Origin: Deltaproteobacteria bacterium
Lineage (GTDB): Bacteria > Desulfobacterota > GWC2-55-46 > UBA9637
Assembly: GCA_016200645.1 (NCBI GenBank)
Contig: JACQEJ010000056.1
Coordinates: 1 to 38,143, forward strand
Reading direction: 5' to 3'
DNA length: 38,143 bases
This document shows, piece by piece, positions 1 through 8,594 of this stretch. The position numbers and the translations under genes are program-made. Position 1 is the stretch's first letter, and each line of letters starts with the position of its first letter. The notes below the pieces were generated by a model that was not told the DNA's origin, did not search any database, and saw only the letters and a list, made by a program, of their open reading frames with translations.

Positions 1-53
1 CGTTGGGGAAAACAATCTATTATCACTTCACACTTCACAACACAATAAAACAA

Positions 54-683
54 ATGAACAGAATAAGCGAATTATTTTCCGATAAAAAAATAGTTGATAA
101 AATTCAGAGAAGATTACCTAAACTATTTCATTTAGCTGAATTAGAAAGTTCAAGGGCTGGTAAAGTGGGTATGGAAGTTGGCTCGGTGAGAGAAAAAATC
201 CTTGTTGCTTTATTCATTTATAAATTTGGGGAACAGAATGTTGAAACAGAAATACCGATTACAGAAGCAGAAGTTGATGTAAAAGTTTTTGGCAACCCTA
301 TTTCTATTAAAACAATTACGGGGAAAAATCCAACTGGTGTAAAACTTATATGGACTGTTGATGCTGCAAAATCAATAGAATTTAGCAAAAATTATTTACC
401 AAGTTGCGATATGATTTTTGTGCAAATCAATTGGGAAAATGGTGGTGGATTTTATTGCATTACGAAAGAAACACAAAACGAAATAATTAAAAACATTGGC
501 AGAGAACATTATATCAAGTTGCCAAAAGCGGGAACAAATCCAAGAGGTGTGGAAATGACTGGTAAAGCAATTCAGGGATTGTTATCTCATTCGAAAACAT
601 TGAAAATTCCTATTAACTGGGATAAAGAAATTGTTAATTTTAAACCTTTTCAAAGATGGATAGAACTATGGGAACAAGAATGA
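54..683 (+). CDS. Putative type II restriction endonuclease (possibly ThaI-like)
   Basis: About 209 aa ORF from ATG 54 (track start 3 is TTG), directly upstream of and overlapping a DNA methyltransferase; nuclease-like EVDVKVFGNPISIKTITG segment. Family call from memory and operon context. Confidence 0.5.
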   Translation: MNRISELFSDKKIVDKIQRRLPKLFHLAELESSRAGKVGMEVGSVREKILVALFIYKFGEQNVETEIPITEAEVDVKVFGNPISIKTITGKNPTGVKLIWTVDAAKSIEFSKNYLPSCDMIFVQINWENGGGFYCITKETQNEIIKNIGREHYIKLPKAGTNPRGVEMTGKAIQGLLSHSKTLKIPINWDKEIVNFKPFQRWIELWEQE

Positions 684-1699
684 CAAAACGAAAAAATGGA
701 ACAGAAACAAGCGCTTTCGGAACAAACGGAAGAATTAATCACGATAGTTCAAAATTTTACAATTCAAAATTGTATTCAACCCTTGAGGGGAAAGAAGTTA
801 CCGATAAATCAGAGAACAAATTGCCTGAGGAATTTGTCAATAAATTTATTCTCGGCTCTGCCGAAAATATGAAAGAGTTGCCAAACAATTCAATTCAATT
901 AATGATAACATCCCCTCCCTACAATGTTTCTAAGGAATATGACGATGATCTTTCATTGAAAGAATATTTACAATTACTTGAAAATTCATTTAAAGAAACT
1001 TATAGAGTTCTGGAAAATGGTGGTCGTGCTTGTATCAATGTTGCCAACCTTGGACGAAAACCATACATTCCGCTCTCCGACTATATTTCCAAGAAAATGC
1101 TGGATATTGGTTTTAATATGCGCGGAGAAATAATTTGGAATAAGGCAGCAAGTGCAAGTCCTTCAACGGCGTGGGGGAGTTGGATGAGTGCATCAAACCC
1201 AATACTTCGCGATATTCACGAATATATTTTAATTTTCTCTAAAGGTGATTACAAAAGAGAAAGAGGAGATAAAATAAACACCATTAACAAAGAGCAATTT
1301 ATGGAGTGGACAAAATCCATTTGGACAATGAATGCTGAAAGCGCAAGGAGAATAGGACATCCAGCGCCATTTCCAGAAGAACTTCCCAATAGATTAATTC
1401 AATTATATTCTTTTAAAGGTGATATTATACTTGACCCTTTTATGGGTAGCGGAACAACAGCAGTATCAGCAACAAAATCAGAGAGAAATTTTGTGGGCTA
1501 CGATATTAGTCAGGAATATATAAACATTGCAGAAAAAAGAATTTCACCGTATCTCAGACAGACAAAAATAAAATTTGAACTGAACGGACATAACCCGCCA
1601 CCAATGATTGTAATGGAAGGAAAAATAAAATATAAAGCAAAGCCCAAAATTAAAAGAAAAATTAAAAAGGCGCTATTAGAAAAAAAGGTTGGTTGTTAA
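656..1699 (+). CDS. DNA methyltransferase, beta class, probable N4-cytosine type (TSPPYN ... DPFMGSGTT)
   Basis: Catalytic motif TSPPYN and SAM-binding motif DPFMGSGTTAVSA; overlaps the upstream ORF (an alternative ATG at 680 gives an ATGA overlap). Confidence 0.88.
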   Translation: MDRTMGTRMTKRKNGTETSAFGTNGRINHDSSKFYNSKLYSTLEGKEVTDKSENKLPEEFVNKFILGSAENMKELPNNSIQLMITSPPYNVSKEYDDDLSLKEYLQLLENSFKETYRVLENGGRACINVANLGRKPYIPLSDYISKKMLDIGFNMRGEIIWNKAASASPSTAWGSWMSASNPILRDIHEYILIFSKGDYKRERGDKINTINKEQFMEWTKSIWTMNAESARRIGHPAPFPEELPNRLIQLYSFKGDIILDPFMGSGTTAVSATKSERNFVGYDISQEYINIAEKRISPYLRQTKIKFELNGHNPPPMIVMEGKIKYKAKPKIKRKIKKALLEKKVGC

Positions 1700-1799
1700 T
1701 GATCAATAAAAAATCCGAAATCCGTGTTAGGCTTGCGTTATTGCATATATTAAAAACAAATGGTGATAGGGATAAACATTCAAAATAGGAAGAATAAAA

Positions 1800-1858
1800 A
1801 CCTAACAAATCGCTGCACCTGACGCCGGAAAGCGGCGCAGGTGAGCTTTGGTGATGAA
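1800..1858 (+). other. attC-like integron recombination site (3' core site degraded)
   Basis: ACCTAAC (fits RYYYAAC) at 1800-1806, then AAA-TC-GCT-G-CACCTG-A-CGCC ... GGCG-CAGGTG-AGC-TTT: an imperfect hairpin with unpaired bases only on the 5' strand, typical of attC. No GTTRRRY at the 3' end (GGTGATGAAC instead). Confidence 0.65.
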
Positions 1859-2069
1859 CATGAGAAAAGAATACAACTTTTCAAAGGCGCAAAAAAACCC
1901 CTATGCCAGCAGGCTCAAACGTCAGGTTACTATCCGTATGGATGATGGGACAGTCAGTTACTTCAAACGGCTTGCCGAAGAGATGGGTATCCCTTATCAG
2001 ACCCTTATTAATCTGTATTTGAGAGATTGCGCCGCTGCACACAAAAAATTATCTTTGCAATGGAAGTAA
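1854..2069 (+). CDS. BrnA/CopG-like ribbon-helix-helix antitoxin, no adjacent toxin
   Basis: NPYASRLKRQVTIRMDDGTVSYFKRLAEEMGIPYQTLINLYLRDCA resembles BrnA-type antitoxins; GGTGAG precedes the ATG. Confidence 0.7.
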   Translation: MNMRKEYNFSKAQKNPYASRLKRQVTIRMDDGTVSYFKRLAEEMGIPYQTLINLYLRDCAAAHKKLSLQWK

Positions 2070-2080
2070 GCCTAATACCC

Positions 2081-2125
2081 GCCTAGCAAGACGCTCAAGC
2101 GGATGGGTAAAGCCAGCCGCTTGCA
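2081..2125 (+). other. Hairpin with attC-like 5' half, or stand-alone stem-loop
   Basis: GCCTAGCAAGACGCT then CAAGCGG-A-TGG-GTAAAG-CCA-G-CCGCTTG; 7 bp + 3 bp stem; no 3' GTTRRRY. Confidence 0.35.
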
Positions 2126-2137
2126 AAAACATCTTAA

Positions 2138-3004
2138 ATGAATATGCGAAATGCAAATTACAAGTTTCAAGTAAAAGCCTGCATCTTGCAACTTGCGGCT
2201 TGCAGCTTTTTTCTTGCATCTTGCGTCCTGCATCTTGCAACCGCTTCTGCTGTTCATGCGTTTTTTGTTGAAGCACAAGGCCTCAAAACCACCAGCGCAT
2301 TAAAAATAATAGTCATAGACCCCGGCCACGGCGGAGAAGATACCGGGGCTATCGGGCCTTCAGGCGTAAAAGAAAAGGATATAAATCTTGAAATTGCAAA
2401 AAAGCTGGAAAAACTCATTTTGCAAAAAATGGATGTTAAGGTAATCCTTACCAGAACAGACGACACATTTATCCCTCTGGAGCAAAGGAGCGCAATTGCC
2501 AATAAAAGCAAGGCGGACCTGTTTATCAGCATACATGCCAATGCAGCATATAGGAAAGGGGCATCCGGCGTTGAGACATATTTCTTGAGTTTTGACGCAA
2601 CGGATGAAGATGCAAAAAGGGCGGCTGATTTTGAGAACGCAATAGTGTCCATTTCAAACAAAAAACAGGATAATAAAAATGCCGATGATTTAAAGAGCAT
2701 CTTAATGGACATGGCTCAAACAGAATTTTTGAATGAAAGCAGCCAGCTGGCGGAGATTATTCAGGAAAATCTCTGCCAGACAATGAGGAGGAAGAATAGG
2801 GGTATAAAGCAAGCCCCCTTTATTGTGCTCGCAGGCGCTGCGATGCCCGCGGTGCTTGTAGAGGTAGGGTTTATCTCCAATGCTAAGGAGGAAAAAAGAT
2901 TGGCATTACCTCAAACCCAGGAGATTATTGCCGCTGCAATATTTAAGGGCATAATAAAGTTTGAAGACATATTGAGAAGCAAGATGGGATACGCGCTGGA
3001 ATAG
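2138..3004 (+). CDS. N-acetylmuramoyl-L-alanine amidase (Amidase_3) with signal peptide
   Basis: IVIDPGHGGEDTGAIG, SIHANA, VLVEVGFISNAKEE motifs; N-terminal hydrophobic segment ending SAVHA. Confidence 0.9.
   Translation: MNMRNANYKFQVKACILQLAACSFFLASCVLHLATASAVHAFFVEAQGLKTTSALKIIVIDPGHGGEDTGAIGPSGVKEKDINLEIAKKLEKLILQKMDVKVILTRTDDTFIPLEQRSAIANKSKADLFISIHANAAYRKGASGVETYFLSFDATDEDAKRAADFENAIVSISNKKQDNKNADDLKSILMDMAQTEFLNESSQLAEIIQENLCQTMRRKNRGIKQAPFIVLAGAAMPAVLVEVGFISNAKEEKRLALPQTQEIIAAAIFKGIIKFEDILRSKMGYALE
2178..2240 (+). repeat. Heptameric repeat island (nine 7-mers in register, CTTGCNN type)
   Basis: CCTGCAT CTTGCAA CTTGCGG CTTGCAG CTTTTTT CTTGCAT CTTGCGT CCTGCAT CTTGCAA; upstream TACAAGT TTCAAGT forms a complementary arm in the same register. 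Confidence 0.9.
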
Positions 3005-3008
3005 TATT

Positions 3009-3617
3009 ATGAAAATTGTGCTTGCAACCAGAAACAAAGGCAAGGCCAGAGAAATTAAAGAAATACTTGGAGACCTTGATTTGGAGATTGTTACCCTTGA
3101 CGATTTTCCTGAAATCCCGATGCCTATTGAAGATGGAAAAAGTTTCAAAGAGAATGCATTGAAAAAGGCAAGACTTGTGGCAAGGCATTTGAATATGCCG
3201 GCTATTGCCGATGACTCAGGCATTGAGGTGGATGCCCTTAATAAAAGACCGGGAATATTTTCTGCCCGGTATGCAGGTGAAAATGCCACAGATGAGGAAA
3301 ATAATAGCAAACTGCTTCACGAGTTGAACGGCATTCCGTTTGACAAAAGGCGCGCTGCTTACAAATGTGTTATTGCCCTTGCCCTTCCTTCCGGAGCAGA
3401 AGAAACCGTTGAGGGAGGCTGTCAGGGTTTTATTGCGCTCGAACCTGAAGGAAACGGCGGTTTCGGTTACGATCCGCTATTCTATGTCCCGGAATATGGA
3501 AAGACCATGGCTGACCTTTCGCCAGAAATAAAAAACCGCATCAGCCACAGGGGGAGGGCCCTTGCAAAACTGAGAAAAAGAATTATAGAGATTTTAAAGC
3601 CCCACACCCTGCCATAA
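3009..3617 (+). CDS. rdgB: RdgB/HAM1 non-canonical purine NTP pyrophosphatase
   Basis: MKIVLATRNKGKAREIKEIL, ADDSGIEVDALNKRPGIFSARYAGE, GFGYDPLFYVPEYGKTMADL. Confidence 0.93.
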   Translation: MKIVLATRNKGKAREIKEILGDLDLEIVTLDDFPEIPMPIEDGKSFKENALKKARLVARHLNMPAIADDSGIEVDALNKRPGIFSARYAGENATDEENNSKLLHELNGIPFDKRRAAYKCVIALALPSGAEETVEGGCQGFIALEPEGNGGFGYDPLFYVPEYGKTMADLSPEIKNRISHRGRALAKLRKRIIEILKPHTLP

Positions 3618-3774
3618 ATCCGCACAGATCCTTTCTGGCAGCCTGCTTTTAACTTCCCATTGACGCCTTGGCAGCAGCGGCTGATTCTGCTGCCCTCGCA
3701 GTCCCCTCGCCTCTATCTCCAACCAACTGCGTATCCTACATGTATCAATCAGCAAAAAAATTGAAACAATTTTC

Positions 3775-3803
3775 TTGACAAATTTCACCGGGTGGATTTT
3801 AAT
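3775..3803 (+). promoter_or_regulatory. Sigma70-like promoter upstream of gdhA
   Basis: TTGACA (3775-3780), 17-bp spacer, TTTAAT (3798-3803). Confidence 0.6.
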
Positions 3804-3851
3804 TTGATTGCTTTAATAAGCGCGCCAAACTTCCTATGCGAGGGCCTTAAG

Positions 3852-5099
3852 ATGGCCAATGACAATTCCTTCCAAGATGTTCTGGGCAGACTTGAGGATG
3901 TAAATAAATATCTCAACCTTCCCCCTGCAATCTATAACAGACTGCGTTATCCGCGGCGCTCTCTCATTGTATCCTTGCCGGTGAGAATGGACAATGGCGA
4001 GGTCAAATATTTTGAGGGCTACAGGGTGCATTATAATACGGCCAGGGGCCCTGCTAAAGGAGGCATAAGGTATCATCCAAAGGTAACCCTGAATGAGGTC
4101 ATAACCCTTGCCGCGCTCATGACCTGGAAGTGTGCGCTCATAGATTTGCCCTTTGGCGGCGCAAAGGGCGGCGTTGCCTGCGATACCACAAAAATGAGCC
4201 GCGACGAGATTAAGAGGATGACCCGCAGATATACCCATGAAATAGCAATGTTCATCGGGCCGGAATCCGATATACCAGCGCCCGATATGTACACGGATGA
4301 GCAGATAATGGCATGGATAATGGACACCTACTCTACCATCAAAGGGTATTCTGTGCCAGGCGTTGTTACAGGAAAGCCCGTATGCATCGGCGGCTCTTTA
4401 GGAAGAAAAAGCGCCACCTCTCAGGGGCTGGTGACCGTGCTGCTGGAGGCCATTCAACACCTGGGGTTTTCCCATGGCAACCTTGCAGCTTCAATCATTG
4501 GATTCGGCAATGTAGGCGCAATTGCTGCGGACATACTCTCTGAAAAAGGGGTGCGCATCGTGGGTCTGGCGGATTCCAAGGGCGCCATTTACAATCCAAA
4601 GGGTTTAGATATCAAGGCTGTGAAAAAACATAAGGCTGATACAAAATCGCTGGCGGGTTTTAAAGATGCAGAGCAGGTTTCTATAGATGACCTGGTCTGC
4701 CTTCAGTGTGATGTATTGATTCCTGCCGCTGTGGCAGGCCAGATAAACATAAGAAATGCAAAAGGCATTAAGGCCAGAATCATTGCAGAGGGCGCCAATG
4801 ATCCGACAACCCTGGAGGCAGATGCGATACTGAAGGATAAAGGCGTATTTATATTGCCCGATATCCTGGCAAATGCCGGCGGCGTGGTGGTCTCCTATTT
4901 TGAGTGGGTGCAGGATATCCAGCGATATTTCTGGAATGAAGATGAAATACAAAAACGATTGGAAGGCATCATGACAAAGGCCTTTAAACATGTGCTCGCC
5001 ATAGCTCAGGATAAAAAGGTGGATATGCGCACCGCTGCCATGATTCTGGGAGTAGGCCGGGTGGCGGAAGCCAGCGCAGTAAGGGGTTTGTATCCGTAA
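3852..5099 (+). CDS. gdhA: Glu/Leu/Phe/Val dehydrogenase (glutamate dehydrogenase)
   Basis: GPAKGGIRYHP, MTWKCALIDLPFGGAKGG, IIGFGNVG; start set to ATG 3852 because the promoter overlaps the track start. Confidence 0.93.
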   Translation: MANDNSFQDVLGRLEDVNKYLNLPPAIYNRLRYPRRSLIVSLPVRMDNGEVKYFEGYRVHYNTARGPAKGGIRYHPKVTLNEVITLAALMTWKCALIDLPFGGAKGGVACDTTKMSRDEIKRMTRRYTHEIAMFIGPESDIPAPDMYTDEQIMAWIMDTYSTIKGYSVPGVVTGKPVCIGGSLGRKSATSQGLVTVLLEAIQHLGFSHGNLAASIIGFGNVGAIAADILSEKGVRIVGLADSKGAIYNPKGLDIKAVKKHKADTKSLAGFKDAEQVSIDDLVCLQCDVLIPAAVAGQINIRNAKGIKARIIAEGANDPTTLEADAILKDKGVFILPDILANAGGVVVSYFEWVQDIQRYFWNEDEIQKRLEGIMTKAFKHVLAIAQDKKVDMRTAAMILGVGRVAEASAVRGLYP

Positions 5100-5111
5100 C
5101 TATTGTAAACC

Positions 5112-5153
5112 CAGTTACTTGAGTTCAAGTGCCGGGGTTCAAGTACCGGGGTA
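5112..5153 (+). repeat. Heptameric repeat island
   Basis: CAGTTAC TTGAGTT CAAGTGC CGGGGTT CAAGTAC CGGGGTA in a 7-nt register. Confidence 0.75.
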
Positions 5154-5248
5154 AGGAGCAGGGGCGTATGGTTATATGCCCCCATCAAAATACCTCTTGA
5201 AAAGCTTGCACGACTCTGGTAAATTTACACCTTCCACCCGATAAATAT

Positions 5249-5280
5249 TTATCAACACCTGTGGATAATTCTGTGGATAT
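5249..5280 (+). promoter_or_regulatory. DnaA-box cluster upstream of dnaA (candidate oriC part 1)
   Basis: TGTGGATAA 5260-5268 (reverse complement TTATCCACA), TGTGGATAT 5272-5280, TTATCAACA 5249-5257. Confidence 0.65.
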
Positions 5281-5297
5281 CTTTGGGGTGTTTTGTT

Positions 5298-6647
5298 ATG
5301 AGTACAACCGACATATGGAAAAAGAGTCTTGAGATTATCAAGGGCCAAATACCCAGTCAGCATTTTACTACTTGGTTTAAACCTATACAGGTAGCTGCTA
5401 TAAATGAAACCTCTCTGGAGTTGGAGGTGCCCAACCGTTTTTTCCTGGAATGGCAACGAGACCACTACCTCCCCCTTATCCAGGAAACCATTAAAAAGGT
5501 AAGTCTGCGGGAGTATTCTATTGTATGGCGTATTGGAAAAATGGCAGTCCAGCGCGCCTCTGCAACGATTTCACCATCCGCGGCGCAAACCGTTGCCGTT
5601 GAAAGGGTGTTGACCAATACCACCCTTAATCCATATTATACCTTTGAAAATTTTGTTGTGGGAAAGGATAATCAGCTGGCCCATGCTGCGTGTCTTGCGG
5701 TGGCCAATCAATTTTCCAATAAATATAATCCCCTGTTTGTATACGGCGGGGTGGGGCTGGGAAAAACCCATCTCCTGCAGGCTGTCGGGCATAGGGTCCT
5801 TCAAAGAATTAATTCTACCAAGATCTGCTACTATACCTCTGAAGGATTCATGAACGAGTTTATCGGCGCGATGCAGCGCGGCAAAATGGATGATTTCAGG
5901 AATAAATTCAGACGCACGGACTTGCTTCTCATAGATGATGTCCAGTTCTGGGCCGGCGGCAAAGGGAGAACCCAGGAGGAATTTTTTCACACCTTCAACG
6001 CCCTGTATGAGGCCAACAAGCAAATCGTGATTACCAGCGACAAATATCCCAAAGACCTTGACGGGTTGGAGGAACGGTTGAGAAGCCGTTTTGAAATGGG
6101 GTTGATTGTTGATATTCAACCCCCTGATATGGAAACAAAAGTGGCCATCCTGCAAAAAAAGGCGGCGCTGGACTCTATTGTACTTCCTGATGATGTCACC
6201 CATTTTCTAGCATCTCTGGGGAGCTCCAATATCAGAGAATTGGAGGGCTATCTGGCCAAGATAATCGCCGTATCTTCATTATCAGGAAAAGAGATTACGC
6301 TCCCCATGGTTAAGGAGGCGCTAAAAAATATAATAAAAGACCATACCGCAAAAAGCCTCACTGTTGACAAGGTTCAAAAGGCTGTGGCATCATTTTTTAA
6401 TATAAATACAGCGGACATAAAATCCAAGAGAAGACTGCAAAATATTGTTGTGCCGAGGCAGATGGCCATGTATCTTGCGCGGGAGTATTGCAAGGCTTCG
6501 TTTCCTGAGATAGGAGCTGCTTTTGGAAATAAAGACCATTCTACTGTTATCCATGCCGTCAATAAGGTAAGGCGCTTGGTAGAAAAAGACACTGAACAGC
6601 GGAAGATTATTGCTTCCATAAAAAATCTCTTAGATAAATCGCGGTAG
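5298..6647 (+). CDS. dnaA: Chromosomal replication initiator DnaA
   Basis: NPLFVYGGVGLGKTHLLQAVGH, LLIDDVQFWAGG, KDHSTVIHAVNKV. Confidence 0.98.
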   Translation: MSTTDIWKKSLEIIKGQIPSQHFTTWFKPIQVAAINETSLELEVPNRFFLEWQRDHYLPLIQETIKKVSLREYSIVWRIGKMAVQRASATISPSAAQTVAVERVLTNTTLNPYYTFENFVVGKDNQLAHAACLAVANQFSNKYNPLFVYGGVGLGKTHLLQAVGHRVLQRINSTKICYYTSEGFMNEFIGAMQRGKMDDFRNKFRRTDLLLIDDVQFWAGGKGRTQEEFFHTFNALYEANKQIVITSDKYPKDLDGLEERLRSRFEMGLIVDIQPPDMETKVAILQKKAALDSIVLPDDVTHFLASLGSSNIRELEGYLAKIIAVSSLSGKEITLPMVKEALKNIIKDHTAKSLTVDKVQKAVASFFNINTADIKSKRRLQNIVVPRQMAMYLAREYCKASFPEIGAAFGNKDHSTVIHAVNKVRRLVEKDTEQRKIIASIKNLLDKSR

Positions 6648-6700
6648 AAGGCATATACTTAACCCGTTAAACAAAGTATGTGAAAGATTGTATACCTTAT

Positions 6701-6831
6701 TGTGGATTAAAGTGGTGTTTTATTACATAAATCTTTTTATCTACTTTATGGTGTGGATATCGTATATGATTTTTAACAGGAGGTATGTTGGGTTTTATCA
6801 ATAAATTCTTTTAGTTAAATACTTTTCCACA
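6701..6831 (+). promoter_or_regulatory. AT-rich dnaA-dnaN spacer with DnaA boxes (candidate oriC part 2)
   Basis: TGTGGATTA 6701-6709, TGTGGATAT 6752-6760, TTTTCCACA 6823-6831 in AT-rich DNA. Confidence 0.6.
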
Positions 6832-6902
6832 AAAAACCATATCTCTACAACTACTATTTTAATATAGAATATATTTAAAAAAATAAAAGGAGAGGTGTTG
6901 CT

Positions 6903-8021
6903 ATGAAATTTCAAATTGAAAAAAATGCCTTTGTAAGAACACTTCAGAGGGTTCAGGGGGTTGTTGAAAGGAGAAATACGATGCCTATATTGGCTAATAT
7001 ATTACTCAAAGCTCAACCCGGAAAGATTGAGGTTATGGCAACAGACCTGGAGATATCAATAAAAGATTTATGCGATGCAGCTGTGACAAAAGAAGGAAGC
7101 ATAACTATCAACGCAAGGAAGCTCTTTGAAATAATAAAAGAGGCCCCTGAAGACAAGATAGATATATCTGCCGAAGAGAATGGAAAGATAACTATAAAAA
7201 GCGGAAAGGCCAAATTTAATATCATGAGCCTCCCTGTGGAGGAATTCCCATCTTTTCCATCGTATGACGAAGGGAAATTGGTGAGGGTGACTCCAGAGAT
7301 CGTGAAGGAGATGATAGAAAAGACAGCCTTTGCATCATCTACCGATGAAACAAGGTATAATATAAATGGTGTTTATGTGGAAAAAGAAGGGGCAAATATA
7401 AGGATGGTGGCAACAGATGGCCACCGGTTGGCTTTGATAGAAAGAAAAAGCGAATGGCCAGACCTCGATAAAGGGGTTATACTGCCAAGAAAGGGAGTCT
7501 TTGAGTTAAAGCGATTTCTTGATACCCACGAGGAGGGAACCATTTCTTTAGCCTTTACACCCAACAGCATGGTTGTGAAACAGGATAGCACGATTCTTAT
7601 TATGAGGCTTATAGATGGGGAATTTCCTGATTATAAACAGGTCATACCAAAGGGTAATGAGAGGATGGTAAGGGTGGAACGACTTGGCTTTTTAAGCTCG
7701 TTAAAAAGGGTCTCTCTCCTCTCGCTTGAAAAAGGGAGGGGCGTTAAATTCGGCCTGTCAAAAGGAAAACTGGAGCTTTCTTCCAACAATCCGGACATGG
7801 GCGAGGCACGGGAGGAATTAAATGCGGATTATAAAAATGACGGGCTTGAGATCGGTTTTAATGCCACATATATGATGGATGTGCTGGAGGTTATTAACGG
7901 AGACGAAGTTGTTCTTGAATTGAAAGACAGGGAAAGCCCTGCGGTGTTAAAACTGGCCGCCCCCTCGCAGGGCGGGCATGCGGATGATTATATGTATGTG
8001 ATTATGCCGATGAGGATATAA
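6903..8021 (+). CDS. dnaN: DNA polymerase III beta sliding clamp
   Basis: MKFQIEKNAFVRTLQRVQGVVERRNTMPILANIL; C-terminal YMYVIMPMRI; strong SD AAGGAGAGG. Confidence 0.98.
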   Translation: MKFQIEKNAFVRTLQRVQGVVERRNTMPILANILLKAQPGKIEVMATDLEISIKDLCDAAVTKEGSITINARKLFEIIKEAPEDKIDISAEENGKITIKSGKAKFNIMSLPVEEFPSFPSYDEGKLVRVTPEIVKEMIEKTAFASSTDETRYNINGVYVEKEGANIRMVATDGHRLALIERKSEWPDLDKGVILPRKGVFELKRFLDTHEEGTISLAFTPNSMVVKQDSTILIMRLIDGEFPDYKQVIPKGNERMVRVERLGFLSSLKRVSLLSLEKGRGVKFGLSKGKLELSSNNPDMGEAREELNADYKNDGLEIGFNATYMMDVLEVINGDEVVLELKDRESPAVLKLAAPSQGGHADDYMYVIMPMRI

Positions 8022-8023
8022 AA

Positions 8024-8072
8024 ACCGTAAATCGCAGGTCGTAAACGGTAAGCGGTAACTACTTTCAGCTAA
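8024..8072 (+). repeat. Heptameric repeat island (one arm)
   Basis: ACCGTAA ATCGCAG GTCGTAA ACGGTAA GCGGTAA CTACTTT CAGCTAA right after the dnaN stop. Confidence 0.7.
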
Positions 8073-8090
8073 CGAAAGGGGGGTCAATAT

Positions 8091-8510
8091 ATGGCAGGTC
8101 TTAACAAAGTTATGTTAATAGGTAATCTTGGGGCAGACCCTGAGATAAAGTATACACCGAGCGGAACAGCCATCGCAAACTTTAGAATTGCCACCTCAGA
8201 AAGGTGGAAGGATAAAGATGGAAAGGTGCAGGAAAGGACCGAGTGGCACAGAATTGTAACCTTCGGAAAACTGGCAGAGACATGCGGCGAATATCTTGCA
8301 AAAGGCAAACAGGTCTATATTGAGGGGAGGATCCAGACCAGAAGCTGGGACGACAAGGACGGCAATAAAAAATATATGACAGAGATTGTTGCCGGAACGA
8401 TGCAGATGCTCGGCAGGGCTGATACCGGCGGAGCAACAGGCCCGGCCGCTCCCGGAGACAGCACAGTAATTCCAGACCCCCAGCCAACAGAGGAGGATGT
8501 GCCATTTTAA
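8091..8510 (+). CDS. ssb: Single-stranded DNA-binding protein
   Basis: [39 protein letters not shown]; acidic tail EEDVPF. Confidence 0.96.
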   Translation: MAGLNKVMLIGNLGADPEIKYTPSGTAIANFRIATSERWKDKDGKVQERTEWHRIVTFGKLAETCGEYLAKGKQVYIEGRIQTRSWDDKDGNKKYMTEIVAGTMQMLGRADTGGATGPAAPGDSTVIPDPQPTEEDVPF

Positions 8511-8516
8511 ATCATA

Positions 8517-8582
8517 AGACAGTAGAATGAAATAAGTCATATAAGACTTATAAGACTTATAATAATTAACAGTTTACTGTCT
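8517..8582 (+). repeat. Inverted-repeat island between ssb and hisF
   Basis: AGACAGTA (8517-8524) and TACTGTCT (8575-8582) flank AAGTCATATAAGACTTATAAGACTTATAA. Confidence 0.75.
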
Positions 8583-8594
8583 ACTTTATAACTC

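Noticed and set aside
1726-1732. GTTAGGC as a second integron core site
   Set aside because: Matches GTTRRRY but has no attC arm directly upstream; a 7-mer match can arise by chance, so not annotated separately.
2049-2278. Antisense ORFs (75 and 68 aa) with Lys/Gln/Cys-rich repeats
   Set aside because: Read-through of the complement of the heptameric island and amidase 5' end; no start signals; repeat artefacts.
3670-3694. GGCAGCAG...CTGCTGCC hairpin after rdgB as terminator
   Set aside because: 8-bp stem with no U-run on either strand; insufficient for a terminator call.
5571-6203. 210-aa minus-strand ORF opposite dnaA
   Set aside because: Shadow ORF of a clearly coding gene; the same holds for other long antisense ORFs (16052-16621, 26154-26816, 35854-36408, 36799-37347).
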